Of a DNA stretch of 64,000 nucleotides, positions 27,538 through 36,414 are shown in pieces (position 1 is the stretch's first letter; the number at the start of each line of letters is the position of its first letter). The stretch covers positions 1,685-65,684 of the forward strand of contig NZ_RWIJ01000010.1 in assembly GCF_019805165.1 (NCBI RefSeq). The letters are read 5' to 3'. The position numbers and the translations under genes are program-made. Below the pieces are notes generated by a model. The model saw only the letters and a program-made list of their open reading frames with translations, had not been told where the DNA came from and searched no databases. This DNA is from Azospirillum sp. 412522 (GTDB lineage Bacteria; Pseudomonadota; Alphaproteobacteria; Azospirillales; Azospirillaceae).

Positions 27538-29484
27538 TCAGCCCGCCTGCTTGACCCGCATGTACCACTCGACCAGCCGGCGGACCTGCCGCTCGGTGTA
27601 GCCGCGCGTCATCATGCGCGAGACGAACTCGGTGTGCTTCTTCTCGGTCTCGCCGTCCTTCTTCGAGCCGAAGCTGATCACCGGCAGCAGATCCTCGACC
27701 TGGCTGAACATCCGCTTCTCGATCACCTCGCGGATCTTCTCGTAGGAGGTCCAGGACGGGTTGCGGCCGGAGTTGGCGGCGCGGGCGCGCAGGGCGAACT
27801 TCACCACCTCGTTGCGGAAGTCCTTCGGGTTGGCGATGCCCGCCGGCTTCTCGATCTTGGTCAGCTCCTGGTTCAGCAGCTCGCGGTTCATCAGCTGCCC
27901 GGTGTCGGGATCCTTGAAGTCCTGATCCTCGATCCAGGCGTCGGCGTAATCGACATAGCGGTCGAACAGGTTCTGGCCATAGTCGGAGTAGGATTCCAGA
28001 TAGGCCTTCTGGATCTCGTTGCCGATGAACTCGGCGTAGCGCGGGGCGAGTTCGGCCTTGATGAACTCGACGTATTTCTTCTCCGTCTCCTCCGGGAACT
28101 GTTCACGGCGGATCGCCTGTTCCAGCACATACATCAGATGCACCGGATCGGCCGAGATCTCGGTCGAGTCGTAGTTGAAGGTCGAGGCGAGCACCTTGAA
28201 GGCGAAGCGGGTGGAGATGCCGCCCATGCCCTCATCGACGCCGGCCTGGTCCTTGTACTCCTGCATCGACTTGGCCTTGGGATCGGTCTCCTTGACGCTC
28301 TCGCCGTCATAGACCCGCATCTTGCTGTAGAAGCTGCTGTTCGGATGCTCGCGCAGGCGCGACAGCACCGAGAAGCGGGCCAGCATCTCCAGCGTCGACG
28401 GCGCGCAGGGGGCGGTCGCCAGATCGGAGCCGCGGACCAGCTTGTCGTAGATCTTCTGCTCCTCCGCCACCCGCAGGCAGTAGGGGACCTTGATGACGCA
28501 GATGCGGTCGATGAAGGCTTCGTTGTTCTTGTTGTTCTTGAAGGTCTGCCACTCCGCCTCGTTGGAGTGGGCCAGGATCACGCCCTGGAAGGGAATGGCG
28601 CCGATGTTCTCCGACCCGACATAGTTGCCCTCCTGCGTCGCGGTCAGCAGCGGGTGCAGCATCTTGATCGGCGCCTTGAACATCTCGACGAACTCGAGCA
28701 TGCCCTGGGTCGCCCGGTTCAGGCCGCCGGAGAAGCTGTAGGCGTCGGGATCGTTCTGGCTGTAGATCTCCAGCTTGCGGATATCGACCTTGCCGACCAG
28801 CGACGAGATGTCCTGGTTGTTCTCGTCGCCCGGCTCGGTCTTGGTCACGCCGATCTGGCGCAGCTTGCTGGGGTGGAGCTTCACCACCTTGAAGCGGTTG
28901 ATGTCGCCGCCGAACTCGTCGAGCCGCTTGACCGCCCAGGGACTCATCAGCCCGGTCAGGCGGCGCTTGGGGATGCCGAATCGCTCCTCAAGCTCGTCGC
29001 CGATCTCGTCCGGGTTGAACAGGCCGAGCGGGCTTTCGAAGATCGGGCTGATCTCCTTGCCGGCCTTCAGGACATAGATCGGGCACTTCTCCACCAGCAG
29101 CTTCAGCCGCTCCGCCAGCGACGACTTGCCGCCGCCGACCGGGCCCAGCAGGTAGAGGATCTGCTTGCGCTCCTCCAGCCCCTGCGCGGCGTGCCGGAAG
29201 AAGCCGACGATCCGTTCGATCGTCTCCTCCATGCCGTAGAACTCGGAGAAGGCGGGATAGACCTTGATGGTCCTGTTCATGAAGATGCGGCCCAGCCGCG
29301 GGTCGCGGGCAGTGTCCACAACTTCGGGTTCGCCGATGGCGGCCAGGATGCGCTCGGAGGCCGAAGCGTAGGCCATCGGGTCGTCGCGGCACAGCTGGAG
29401 ATAGTCCATCAAGGACATCTCGGTCTCGCGGCGGGTCTCGTAATTCTGCGTGTAGCGCGTGAACAGTTCGTCGGCCGGGAACAT
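27538..29484 (-). CDS. prkA: PrkA family serine protein kinase
   Basis: A 648-residue cytoplasmic protein with an AAA+ domain in the N-terminal half (Walker A LLGPVGGGKSSLAERL near residue 105; VILAHSNEAEW as sensor region) and a kinase-related C-terminal domain (EQAIRREQFPEETEKKYVEF, MNRELLNQELTKIEKPAGI). It is typical of PrkA/YeaG, which acts with YeaH and SpoVR in adaptation to starvation and nitrogen stress. The start MFPADELFTRY (29484) has GGAG 8 nt upstream; the longer frame to 29712 is not protein-like. It is the first gene of the operon and has a long (890-nt) upstream region. Confidence 0.95.
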   Translation of the reverse strand: MFPADELFTRYTQNYETRRETEMSLMDYLQLCRDDPMAYASASERILAAIGEPEVVDTARDPRLGRIFMNRTIKVYPAFSEFYGMEETIERIVGFFRHAAQGLEERKQILYLLGPVGGGKSSLAERLKLLVEKCPIYVLKAGKEISPIFESPLGLFNPDEIGDELEERFGIPKRRLTGLMSPWAVKRLDEFGGDINRFKVVKLHPSKLRQIGVTKTEPGDENNQDISSLVGKVDIRKLEIYSQNDPDAYSFSGGLNRATQGMLEFVEMFKAPIKMLHPLLTATQEGNYVGSENIGAIPFQGVILAHSNEAEWQTFKNNKNNEAFIDRICVIKVPYCLRVAEEQKIYDKLVRGSDLATAPCAPSTLEMLARFSVLSRLREHPNSSFYSKMRVYDGESVKETDPKAKSMQEYKDQAGVDEGMGGISTRFAFKVLASTFNYDSTEISADPVHLMYVLEQAIRREQFPEETEKKYVEFIKAELAPRYAEFIGNEIQKAYLESYSDYGQNLFDRYVDYADAWIEDQDFKDPDTGQLMNRELLNQELTKIEKPAGIANPKDFRNEVVKFALRARAANSGRNPSWTSYEKIREVIEKRMFSQVEDLLPVISFGSKKDGETEKKHTEFVSRMMTRGYTERQVRRLVEWYMRVKQAG

Positions 29485-30374
29485 TCGTCGCTCCGTCTTA
29501 TCTGGTCCGATGCGCCGGGGCGCCGCCGGTGGCTGCGGCGGCAGGGCGCGGCGCATGCCGCGATCCAAGGGGCACTCCAGGGAAGGCGCGGACCTCGTCG
29601 GGTCCGCAGCCTCCCCGCTCAGCGGTAGAAGCCAGCGGTCTGGTGTAAGGAACGGTCCTGTGAAGGCCGGGAGCCGTCCGTCCTGTGACGCGGCAACCCC
29701 CGAACGAGTCATTTTTGAATGTAATGCTCCACCTGGAGCTTTCCAGGCACTCAGGCTCCATAGCCGGAAAGCCCGCCATGGAGCCGGCCTCCGCCATAGG
29801 ACCTAGGTCCCAAGGCCGGTACCGGTACGCCGAGCGCACCTTTTCAACCCGCGCGTGCAGCGGAAGGTTCGGTGAAAGGACTGTGACGGTATGAGGAGAA
29901 GACGGCGTGAAACCGGCGGCAATCGTCGTTGCCCGTCCAGTCGGGAAGAACTGCCCATTGCGATGCGACCCCTGCGGGTTCGATCGGGCGCTCCTTGTCA
30001 CGCCATCGGCCTCCTCAAGCAGACGCGCCGCCTCGACCAAGCACGGCGCAGGGATTTACCGTCGATGCTGGACTCCAAACCTTAACAAAATCCGGTAAGA
30101 GGCATCGCGGTCTGCCGCAGTGTCGGCCACAGGCCCGCAACACCTCTTTGAGATCATGTTGCGTCCCAATCGTCCTCATCAACAAGGCGGAAATTGGGTG
30201 AGGATGCGGCCCGGATGCGGCGCGGTGGGCGATTACCGCTCGATTGCCGAATTGTTTCAATAACTTGGCAGGCTTGCCACGGGGTGGGAAATTTTAAGGC
30301 CACGCCCGTGGTCCCCGTCCGGCGCTGCCGGAAGGGGCAATCGCAGACGGCAAACAGGACTTTCGGACGGCCCC
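29485..30374. other. 890-nt intergenic region upstream of prkA
   Basis: I see no credible gene here. Several overlapping short frames in both directions have no coding character. It contains two perfect palindromes, GGACCTAGGTCC (29799-29810) and GTACCGGTAC (29819-29828), and GCTCCACCTGGAGC near 29730. A somewhat AT-richer stretch runs about 30060-30300. It must hold the prkA operon promoter and may contain a small RNA, but nothing specific can be assigned. Confidence 0.4.
30291..30313 (-). terminator. Putative terminator of the response-regulator gene
   Basis: On the minus strand a short stem around CCACGGGCGTGG is followed by CCTTAAAATTTCCC. It lies about 65 nt after the stop codon of the response regulator. 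The stem is short, so this is a moderate call. Confidence 0.4.
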
Positions 30375-30818
30375 TCAGGCTGGCTGTCCGGCCCTGGATC
30401 CGATCAGCAGGGCCTTGCGCAGGCCGTCCGGAGTGACCGGCTTGGCCAGCACCGCGTCGGCGCCGCTTTCGCGCGCCTGGGCTTCGCGGTCGCCGTCGAC
30501 ACGGCCGCTCATGAACACCACCGGCAGGGCGCGATGGCGCGAATCGCTGCTCCCGCGCAGCGCGCGGACGAAGCCGAAGCCGTCCATCGGCTGCATTTCC
30601 ACATCGCACAGGACCAGATCGGGAGCATGGGCGGCGACGGCGGCAAGCCCCGATTCGCCGTCGGCAGCCTGATGCACCGCCTTGACGCCCAGCGTGCCGA
30701 GCATCTTCGCCACCACCATGCGGGTGAAGGATTCATCCTCGACCACCAGGACCGACAGGGCGCCGAACGACGTCTCCATCTCGATTGCCGCTGCGCCCTC
30801 AGCCGATTGGTCAGCCAC
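30375..30818 (-). CDS. Single-domain response regulator (CheY-like)
   Basis: A receiver-only protein of about 147 residues. VLVVEDESFTRMVVAKMLGTLGV carries the acidic pocket, VLCDVEMQPMDGFGFVRALR the phospho-acceptor Asp, PVVFMSGR the switch Ser, and DAVLAKPVTPDGL the conserved Lys. There is no output domain, so it acts by protein-protein contact, as in chemotaxis or phosphorelays. Tandem GTG codons at 30821 and 30818 follow AAAGGGCGAGG; an ATG at 30779 (METSFGAL) is the alternative start. No kinase gene is adjacent. It is divergent from the Nudix gene. Confidence 0.88.
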   Translation of the reverse strand: MADQSAEGAAAIEMETSFGALSVLVVEDESFTRMVVAKMLGTLGVKAVHQAADGESGLAAVAAHAPDLVLCDVEMQPMDGFGFVRALRGSSDSRHRALPVVFMSGRVDGDREAQARESGADAVLAKPVTPDGLRKALLIGSRAGQPA

Positions 30819-30995
30819 CACGCCTCGCCCTTTCGCTTGAGCAACCGTCCGGCGGGATGCTGCCCGACGGTCATTTCGTGACCGGGCCTGTGTACGATGG
30901 CAACCGATGCCGCGCAAGATATCCAAAAATGCGAGGGTGAGGACTGCCCTGGATGAGCGGTTGCGCCGGCTCTCCGGCCCCGCTTAGATGGGGGC

Positions 30996-31847
30996 ATGAG
31001 CTTTCTCGATCACATCCGCGCGTGCAACGCGCACGACCTGTCCGGCTTCCGCCCGTTCGAACTGGACGGCCACGCCGTGGGCTGGGTGCGCCATGCCCTG
31101 GCCGAGGCGCTGCCCGACGTCGATCCCGGCTTCGTCGTCAGCGCCGACCGGCTGACCATCGCGCCCGAAATCCGGGATTTCGAAGCGCGTTCCACCCTGC
31201 TCGACCATGCCGCCGCCTATCTGGTGGAGCAGGGGACGGTCAAGGCGCTGCGCGGGGAATATTACCCGGTGACGCCGCGCTGGGGGGCGGAGCCGCTGGC
31301 CCGGTTGGACCGCGCCGCGGTCGGCGCCTTCGGGATCGAGGCCTATGGCCTGCACATCAACGGCTTCGTCCGAAACGAGGCCGGGGACCTGATGCTGTGG
31401 GTCGGCCGCCGCGCCCGCGACCGCGAGGTGGCGCCGGGGCAGCTCGACAACCTGATCGCCGGCGGCCAGCCCATCGGCCTGACCCTGGCCGAGAATCTGG
31501 AGAAGGAAGCGGCGGAGGAGGCCGGCCTCGATGCCGGGACCGCAAGGCGCGCGCTGCCGGTCGGCGCCATCAGCTACACGATGGAAACCCCGGCCGGGCT
31601 GAAGCGCGACCGCCTGTTCGTCTACGACCTGGAGCTTCCGCCCGGCGTAACGCCCGTCAACACCGACGGCGAGGTGGAGAGCTTCGAGCTCTGGCCGCTT
31701 GACAAGGTGGCGGACTCGATCCGCAACACCGGCGACTGGAAGTTCAACGTCAACCTCGTGGTGGCCGATTTCCTGATCCGCCACGGCTGGCTGACTCCGG
31801 AAAACGACCCGGACTATCTGGAGATCGCTCGCGGCCTGCGGCGGTAA
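30996..31847 (+). CDS. DUF4743-type Nudix hydrolase
   Basis: A 283-residue protein with an N-terminal DUF4743-like region (FRPFELDGHAVGWVRHALAEAL, up to ~residue 120) and a Nudix domain (LHINGFVRNEAGDLMLWVGRRA, then the Nudix box GGQPIGLTLAENLEKEAAEEAG). The box is atypical: Leu stands where the usual first Glu lies and Lys replaces Arg, but the EAAEE core is kept. The same variant is known in eukaryotic thiamine-pyrophosphokinase-associated Nudix proteins, some of which remove damaged thiamine diphosphates. That activity is only an inference here. The gene is monocistronic and ends at a strong bidirectional terminator. Confidence 0.88.
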   Translation: MSFLDHIRACNAHDLSGFRPFELDGHAVGWVRHALAEALPDVDPGFVVSADRLTIAPEIRDFEARSTLLDHAAAYLVEQGTVKALRGEYYPVTPRWGAEPLARLDRAAVGAFGIEAYGLHINGFVRNEAGDLMLWVGRRARDREVAPGQLDNLIAGGQPIGLTLAENLEKEAAEEAGLDAGTARRALPVGAISYTMETPAGLKRDRLFVYDLELPPGVTPVNTDGEVESFELWPLDKVADSIRNTGDWKFNVNLVVADFLIRHGWLTPENDPDYLEIARGLRR

Positions 31848-31892
31848 AATCTCCTCTCGCCTCGGAAAGAGGGGGATTTCCACGCGAAAAAA

Positions 31893-31920
31893 GGCCCCGC
31901 CCTCTTGCGAGAGCGGGGCC
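31893..31920. terminator. Bidirectional intrinsic terminator
   Basis: GGCCCCGC / GCGGGGCC with an additional inner CTCT/AGAG stem is preceded by AAAAAA and followed by GTTTCCTTTCC. It lies between the convergent Nudix and cytochrome c genes and has T-runs on both strands. Confidence 0.85.
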
Positions 31921-31966
31921 GTTTCCTTTCCACCCGCGGAGGCGACCGGTGCCCTGGACCCGCGGG

Positions 31967-32506
31967 TTACTGCGGCAGCGGCTGCGGGCTGTCGGCCAGC
32001 GAGCGCAGATAGGCGATGACGGCGGCGCGGTCATCATCCTTCTTCAGGCCGGCGAAGGTCATCTTGGTCCCCGGGGCGTAGGCCTTCGGGTCGTAGAGGA
32101 ACTTGTTCAGCTCGTCGTAGGTCCAGGTGCCGCCGGTCTTGACCAGGGCGTCGGAATAGCCGAAGCCCTGCATGTGACCCTTGGGCCCGCCAAGGATGCC
32201 GTACAGGTTCGGGCCGACCTTGGCGGCACCGCCCTTGTCAAAGCTGTGGCAGGCGGCGCAGGCCTTGGCGACCTTCTGCCCGGCGTCCGGGCTGGCGGCC
32301 GCGAGCAGCGGCGCGATCGGCGCCGGACCGGTGGGAGCGGCCCCCTTGTCGGCGGGCGCACTGGCCCCCTCGGGAGTCGCGACGACATAGACGCTCTTTT
32401 CGAGCGGCTTCGAATGAACCAGCACCTTGGACGCGAATCCGGCCAGCATCGCGATCAGCCCGGCCAGCAGCACGGCGCCGAAAATCTTGTTCCACTCCAT
32501 GCTCAT
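31967..32506 (-). CDS. Membrane-anchored c-type cytochrome (CycM-like, c552)
   Basis: A 179-residue cytochrome c with one uncleaved N-terminal membrane helix (IFGAVLLAGLIAMLAGFAS), an Ala/Pro linker, and a class I cytochrome domain. The haem motif is CAACH (in KACAACHSF) and the axial Met lies in PGTKMTFAG. It matches the CycM type that passes electrons to the aa3 cytochrome oxidase in alphaproteobacteria. It faces the periplasm. ATG 32506 has AAAGGGG upstream. It is divergent from kdsB, the order commonly seen as cycM/kdsB/pheA. Confidence 0.92.
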   Translation of the reverse strand: MSMEWNKIFGAVLLAGLIAMLAGFASKVLVHSKPLEKSVYVVATPEGASAPADKGAAPTGPAPIAPLLAAASPDAGQKVAKACAACHSFDKGGAAKVGPNLYGILGGPKGHMQGFGYSDALVKTGGTWTYDELNKFLYDPKAYAPGTKMTFAGLKKDDDRAAVIAYLRSLADSPQPLPQ

Positions 32507-32840
32507 TGATGAGCCCCTTTGTTCCCTAATTTCAGTACACTCGGCGTTTCTCCCGCCCGCGGCTGAACGCGCCGCGGTCACCATAGCCCGCGGTCCGAAG
32601 CTTGTCATAGCCCGGCGGACCGCGAAAAAAGGTCGCATACAAATTTGTCGCAGTCACCAACCACTTAATTTCCTTGCGCATTACGCTGCACCGCAAAACA
32701 GAGCGGATCCCGCCAAGCCGGCCCTCATGCCGCTCCCCATGCTGCCCCTTGACGCCGCCCCGGCGTCCGTGGTTCACCCGCGCCAGTCATGTCACGGATC
32801 CGTGATCTTACCGGAGCTTCCCCACCGGAGTTTTTGAGCC
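32507..32840. other. Divergent promoter region cycM / kdsB
   Basis: A 334-nt spacer with no credible gene. The middle part (about 32630-32700) is AT-richer and likely holds the back-to-back promoters. No clear terminator or RNA structure was seen. Confidence 0.4.
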
Positions 32841-33644
32841 ATGCCGACCACCGCCCCCGCCAGCCCCTCCACCGGTTCCCTCGGCGGCCGCCCCACCAAT
32901 CCGATCGTGGTGATTCCGGCGCGCATGGCCTCCGTCCGGCTGCCCGGCAAGCCGCTGGCCGACATCCTCGGCGCGCCGATGATCGTCCATGTGCTGCGCC
33001 GCGCCATGGAGGCGGAGATCGGCCCGGTGGTGGTCGCCTGCGCCGAACCGGAGATCGTCCGCGCGGTGGAGGCGGCCGGCGGCACCGCGGTGCTGACCCG
33101 GCCCGACCATCCCTCGGGCTCCGACCGCATCTTCGAGGCGGTGCAGCTGATCGATCCGGAGGGCCGGCACGACGCGGTGGTCAACGTGCAGGGCGACCTG
33201 CCGACCATCGAACCGGAAAGCGTGCGTGCCGCCTTCGCCCCGCTGGCCGATCCGGAGGTGGACATCGCTACCCTGGTCGCCGAGATCACGCGGGAGGAGG
33301 AGCGGACCAACCCCAACGTGGTGAAGGCGGTGCTGGAGTTGCCGGCGGGTTCCCGCCAGGGCCGCGCGCTCTACTTCACCCGCGCCACCGCGCCGACCGG
33401 CGACGGGCCGCTCTACCACCATATCGGCCTCTACGCCTATCGCCGGGCGGCGCTGGAGCGTTTCGTGTCGCTGCCGCCGTCCGTGCTGGAGCAGCGCGAG
33501 CGGCTGGAGCAGCTGCGCGCCCTGTCCAACGGCATGCGCATCGGCGCGGCGGTCGTTGACGCGGTTCCGCTGGGTGTCGATACTCCCGCCGACCTGGAGC
33601 GCGCCTGCGCCCTGCTGTCCGGCCGCAAGACGGCCGGTGCCTGA
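32841..33644 (+). CDS. kdsB: 3-deoxy-manno-octulosonate cytidylyltransferase KdsB
   Basis: A 267-residue enzyme that activates Kdo as CMP-Kdo for lipopolysaccharide core synthesis in the cytoplasm. The nucleotide-binding motif [21 protein letters not shown] lies near residue 22. Next come [26 protein letters not shown], and [37 protein letters not shown], all strongly conserved. The first ~20 residues are a Ser/Pro/Gly extension. The gene is followed 43 nt later by pheA, probably in one transcript. Confidence 0.95.
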   Translation: MPTTAPASPSTGSLGGRPTNPIVVIPARMASVRLPGKPLADILGAPMIVHVLRRAMEAEIGPVVVACAEPEIVRAVEAAGGTAVLTRPDHPSGSDRIFEAVQLIDPEGRHDAVVNVQGDLPTIEPESVRAAFAPLADPEVDIATLVAEITREEERTNPNVVKAVLELPAGSRQGRALYFTRATAPTGDGPLYHHIGLYAYRRAALERFVSLPPSVLEQRERLEQLRALSNGMRIGAAVVDAVPLGVDTPADLERACALLSGRKTAGA

Positions 33645-33687
33645 TATATCAATCTCTTATCTAAGATCCGCCGGGGGAAATCCGCTC

Positions 33688-34554
33688 ATGGGCACGTCCA
33701 ACATCATCGCCTTCCAGGGCTTCCCCGGCGCCTATTCCGATCTGGCCTGCCGCAATGCGCGGCCGACCATGACCACCATGCCTTGCGCCACCTTCGAGGA
33801 CGCCTTCTCGGCGGTGCGCGACGGCCGGGCGTCGCTGGCGATGATCCCGGTGGAGAACTCCATCGCCGGCCGCGTCGCCGACAACCACTATCTGCTGCCG
33901 GAAGGCGGCCTGCACATCATCGGCGAGCATTTCCAGCGGGTGAACCACCAGCTGCTGGCGCCGAAGGGCGCGACGCTCGACAGCATCCAGACCGTGCGCA
34001 GCCACATCCAGGCGCTGTCGCAGTGCCAGACCGCCATCCGCAGCCTGGGCCTGCAGGCGATCAACCATGCCGACACGGCCGGCGCGGCGAAAGAAATCGC
34101 GGCGATGAACGACCCGCGCCATGCCGCCATCGCCTCCTCGCTGGCCGCCGAGATCTACGGCCTCGACATCCTGAAGAGCGGGATCGAGGACGCCACCCAC
34201 AACACCACCCGCTTCCTGATCCTGGCGCGCGAGCCGAAGCTGCCGGCGCTGGGGTCCTGCAAGACGATCACCACCTTCGTCTTCCGCGTCCGCAGCGTGC
34301 CGGCCGCGCTCTACAAGGCGCTGGGCGGCTTCGCCACCAACGGCATCAACATGACCAAGCTGGAAAGCTACATGGTCGGCGGCCATTTCACCCAGACCCA
34401 GTTCTACGCCGACGTGGAAGGGCACCCGGACGAACGTTCCCTGCGCCTCGCCCTGGAGGAGCTGGACTTCTTCGCCCGCGAGGTGAAGATCCTCGGCGTC
34501 TATCCGGCCAACCCCTTCCGCTACCAGGAAAGCCAGCGCGTCGGCGAGGATTGA
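33688..34554 (+). CDS. pheA: Prephenate dehydratase
   Basis: A 288-residue enzyme converting prephenate to phenylpyruvate in phenylalanine synthesis. The PDT domain shows IAFQGFPGAYSDLACRNA, FEDAFSAVRDGRASLAMIPVENSIAGRV, and the signature HNTTRFLILAREP. A C-terminal ACT domain (TTFVFRVRSVPAALYKALGGFATNGINMTKLES) mediates feedback control by phenylalanine. There is no chorismate mutase domain, unlike E. coli PheA. The start at 33688 follows GGGGGAAA. It belongs to the kdsB-pheA unit typical of alphaproteobacteria. Confidence 0.95.
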   Translation: MGTSNIIAFQGFPGAYSDLACRNARPTMTTMPCATFEDAFSAVRDGRASLAMIPVENSIAGRVADNHYLLPEGGLHIIGEHFQRVNHQLLAPKGATLDSIQTVRSHIQALSQCQTAIRSLGLQAINHADTAGAAKEIAAMNDPRHAAIASSLAAEIYGLDILKSGIEDATHNTTRFLILAREPKLPALGSCKTITTFVFRVRSVPAALYKALGGFATNGINMTKLESYMVGGHFTQTQFYADVEGHPDERSLRLALEELDFFAREVKILGVYPANPFRYQESQRVGED

Positions 34555-34673
34555 CGCCGGGCCGCGGCGCCATCGACGGACGCCGCGACTCCACCCATGC
34601 GTCGCATGACCGGCTTGGCGCCCTATGTTAGGTTTTGTGGACCCCGCAATTCCTTCCCAATGTCAGGCCGACC

Positions 34674-35210
34674 ATGCGCATCATCCGAGGCATGTCCAAG
34701 CCAAGCCCGGAGCGGCCCGTCTCGCCGGCCAGGCCCGTTGCGGACATGCAGGGCGGCGACCTTTACGACGAGGATTTCGTCGCCTGGCTCGAACGCCAGG
34801 CGGCTCTGCTCCGTGCAGGAACCCTCACTGCGCTGGACCGCGCCAACCTCGCCGAAGAGCTGGAGGATATGGGAAAGGCCAAGCGGCAGGATCTGCGCAG
34901 CCGGCTTGAAGTGCTGCTCACCCATCTCCTCAAGTACCAGTTCCAGCCGGCGATGCGCACGGGCAGCTGGCTTGGAACCATCGGCGAGCAGCGTCATCGC
35001 ATCGAAGACGTGGTGGACGAAAGCCCGAGCCTGCGTCCTCTGCTCGCCGAACTGCTGGAGGATTCCAAGCTCTACAAGCGGGCCGTTCAAAAGGCGGCAC
35101 TGGAGACAGGCCTTCCGGCCGGCAGCTTCCCGCCCGTCAACCCGTACGGCAGGCAAGCGCTGGAGGAACGCTTCTGGCCCGGACCCGGCCCGCATCCGGA
35201 CCTCGACTGA
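34674..35210 (+). CDS. DUF29 family protein
   Basis: A 178-residue helical protein of the DUF29 family, common in multiple copies in cyanobacteria and some alphaproteobacteria; function unknown. Family marks are LYDEDFVAWLERQAALLRAG, LDRANLAEELEDMGKAKRQDLRSRLEVLLTHLLKYQFQP and RQALEERFWPG. There is no signal peptide or membrane segment. The start is uncertain: ATG 34674 has only a weak AGG upstream, and ATG 34692 (MSKPSPERP) is possible. It stands alone between pheA and a tiny membrane ORF. Confidence 0.85.
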   Translation: MRIIRGMSKPSPERPVSPARPVADMQGGDLYDEDFVAWLERQAALLRAGTLTALDRANLAEELEDMGKAKRQDLRSRLEVLLTHLLKYQFQPAMRTGSWLGTIGEQRHRIEDVVDESPSLRPLLAELLEDSKLYKRAVQKAALETGLPAGSFPPVNPYGRQALEERFWPGPGPHPDLD

Positions 35211-35235
35211 CATGCGGAAATCCGGAAATGGCAGG

Positions 35236-35325
35236 ATGAAATCCGACACGAACCTGATGAAGTGGATGCTCGGCTCCGTCCTTGTCTTTCAGATCGGCAT
35301 CTTCGTGAAGCTGTTCATCCACTGA
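35236..35325 (+). CDS. Possible 29-residue single-helix membrane peptide
   Basis: A short frame, MKSDTNLMKWMLGSVLVFQ..., with one hydrophobic helix and a C-terminal KLFIH. A GGCAGG lies directly upstream. The sequence resembles the membrane tail of DUF1640/CCDC90-type coiled-coil proteins, so it may be either a genuine microprotein or a remnant of such a gene. An ATG at 35212 in the same frame would give 37 residues. Confidence 0.35.
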   Translation: MKSDTNLMKWMLGSVLVFQIGIFVKLFIH

Positions 35326-35329
35326 TCCC

Positions 35330-36238
35330 TCACCCCTCCGCCATCCACTCCCGGATCAGGCGGTGAGCGATCGAGTCGGGCCGGGCGAGGCGGAAGGTCT
35401 CGTCCGGCGTATGGGTGCGCAGGAAGTCGCGGTCGAACCAGCGGGCGCTTTCCAGCTCGTCGGCACCGGTGTCGATGTCGAAGCTGGTGGCCCGCGCGGT
35501 GAAGCCCAGCATCAGCGACGACGGGAAGGGCCAGGGCTGCGACGAGCGGTACCGGATGTCGGTGACGGTCAGACCGACCTCCTCGAACACCTCGCGGGCG
35601 ACGGTGTCCTCCAGGCTCTCGCCCGGCTCGACGAAGCCGGCCAGCACCGAATGCATGCCGGACGGGAACCGGCTCTGCCGGCCCAGGACTGCCCGGTCGC
35701 CGCCGTCATGGACCAGCATGATCACCGCCGGGTCGGTGCGCGGGAAATGGTGGGTGGCGCAGTCGGGGTTGGTGCAGATGCGTACATGCCCGCCCTCGGC
35801 CGTGGCCGCCGGGGAGCCGCAGACTCCGCAGAAGCGGTGGCGGGCGTTCCACCACACCATGCCGCGGGCATAGGCGCACAGCGCCGCCTCCCCTTCCGGC
35901 ATCAGCGGGCCGGTGACGCGCAGATCCTCGAACCGGCCATGCCCCCGCAAGGCCGGCAGCGCGTCGGGATCCTCGACCATCGACAGATCGACGGTGAAGA
36001 GCGGGACGCCATCCTCCATCAGACCAAGGAAGATCGGCACCGCATCCAACCCTTCGACCGGCAACAGGACGGCGCGCGGCGCATCCTGCGGGCCGGCGAC
36101 GAAGCTGTTGGCCTGCCAGACCGGCAGGACGCGAGACGCGGGAGCGAGCCAGGCTTGCGTCAGCCAATCCTCGTCCTTGCGGCGGAGGGAGGCGCGGTCA
36201 ACCGGCGTGGCGGCGTAGATGTTGGGTCGGTTCGTCAT
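35330..36238 (-). CDS. nudC: NADH pyrophosphatase NudC
   Basis: A 302-residue Nudix enzyme that hydrolyses NADH and removes NAD caps from RNA. A four-Cys zinc ribbon (FCGVCGSP...CTNPDC) lies near residue 145. Next are HHFPRTDPAVIMLV, the Nudix box GFVEPGESLEDTVAREVFEEVGL with all catalytic residues, and the NudC-specific SSQPWPFPSSLMLGF. The start MTNRPNIYA (36238) is supported by family length. It is divergent from hisN across a 176-nt promoter region. Confidence 0.95.
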   Translation of the reverse strand: MTNRPNIYAATPVDRASLRRKDEDWLTQAWLAPASRVLPVWQANSFVAGPQDAPRAVLLPVEGLDAVPIFLGLMEDGVPLFTVDLSMVEDPDALPALRGHGRFEDLRVTGPLMPEGEAALCAYARGMVWWNARHRFCGVCGSPAATAEGGHVRICTNPDCATHHFPRTDPAVIMLVHDGGDRAVLGRQSRFPSGMHSVLAGFVEPGESLEDTVAREVFEEVGLTVTDIRYRSSQPWPFPSSLMLGFTARATSFDIDTGADELESARWFDRDFLRTHTPDETFRLARPDSIAHRLIREWMAEG

Positions 36239-36414
36239 GGCAAGTCGAGGCTGCCACAAGCCGCGGCGGGCGGAAAGCCCTCGCGGCGGATGGGCTGCCC
36301 GGCGGAAATCGCGACCTCTCCTCAAGCAGAGCCGGGGCGCTTTCGGGTTTCCGGGGCAGTCCTGCGTCGTTAGGATGCGGCACCGATATCGACAGAAGCC
36401 TCGAAGGAGCGACC

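Noticed and set aside
29498..30040. 180-codon frame upstream of prkA on the minus strand
   Set aside because: No ribosome site, no family resemblance, and composition of random translation; it overlaps the likely promoter region.
30261..30285. TTGGCAGGCTTGCC as a sigma-54 promoter
   Set aside because: The GG to GC spacing is too short for a -24/-12 element; it is simply a short inverted repeat.
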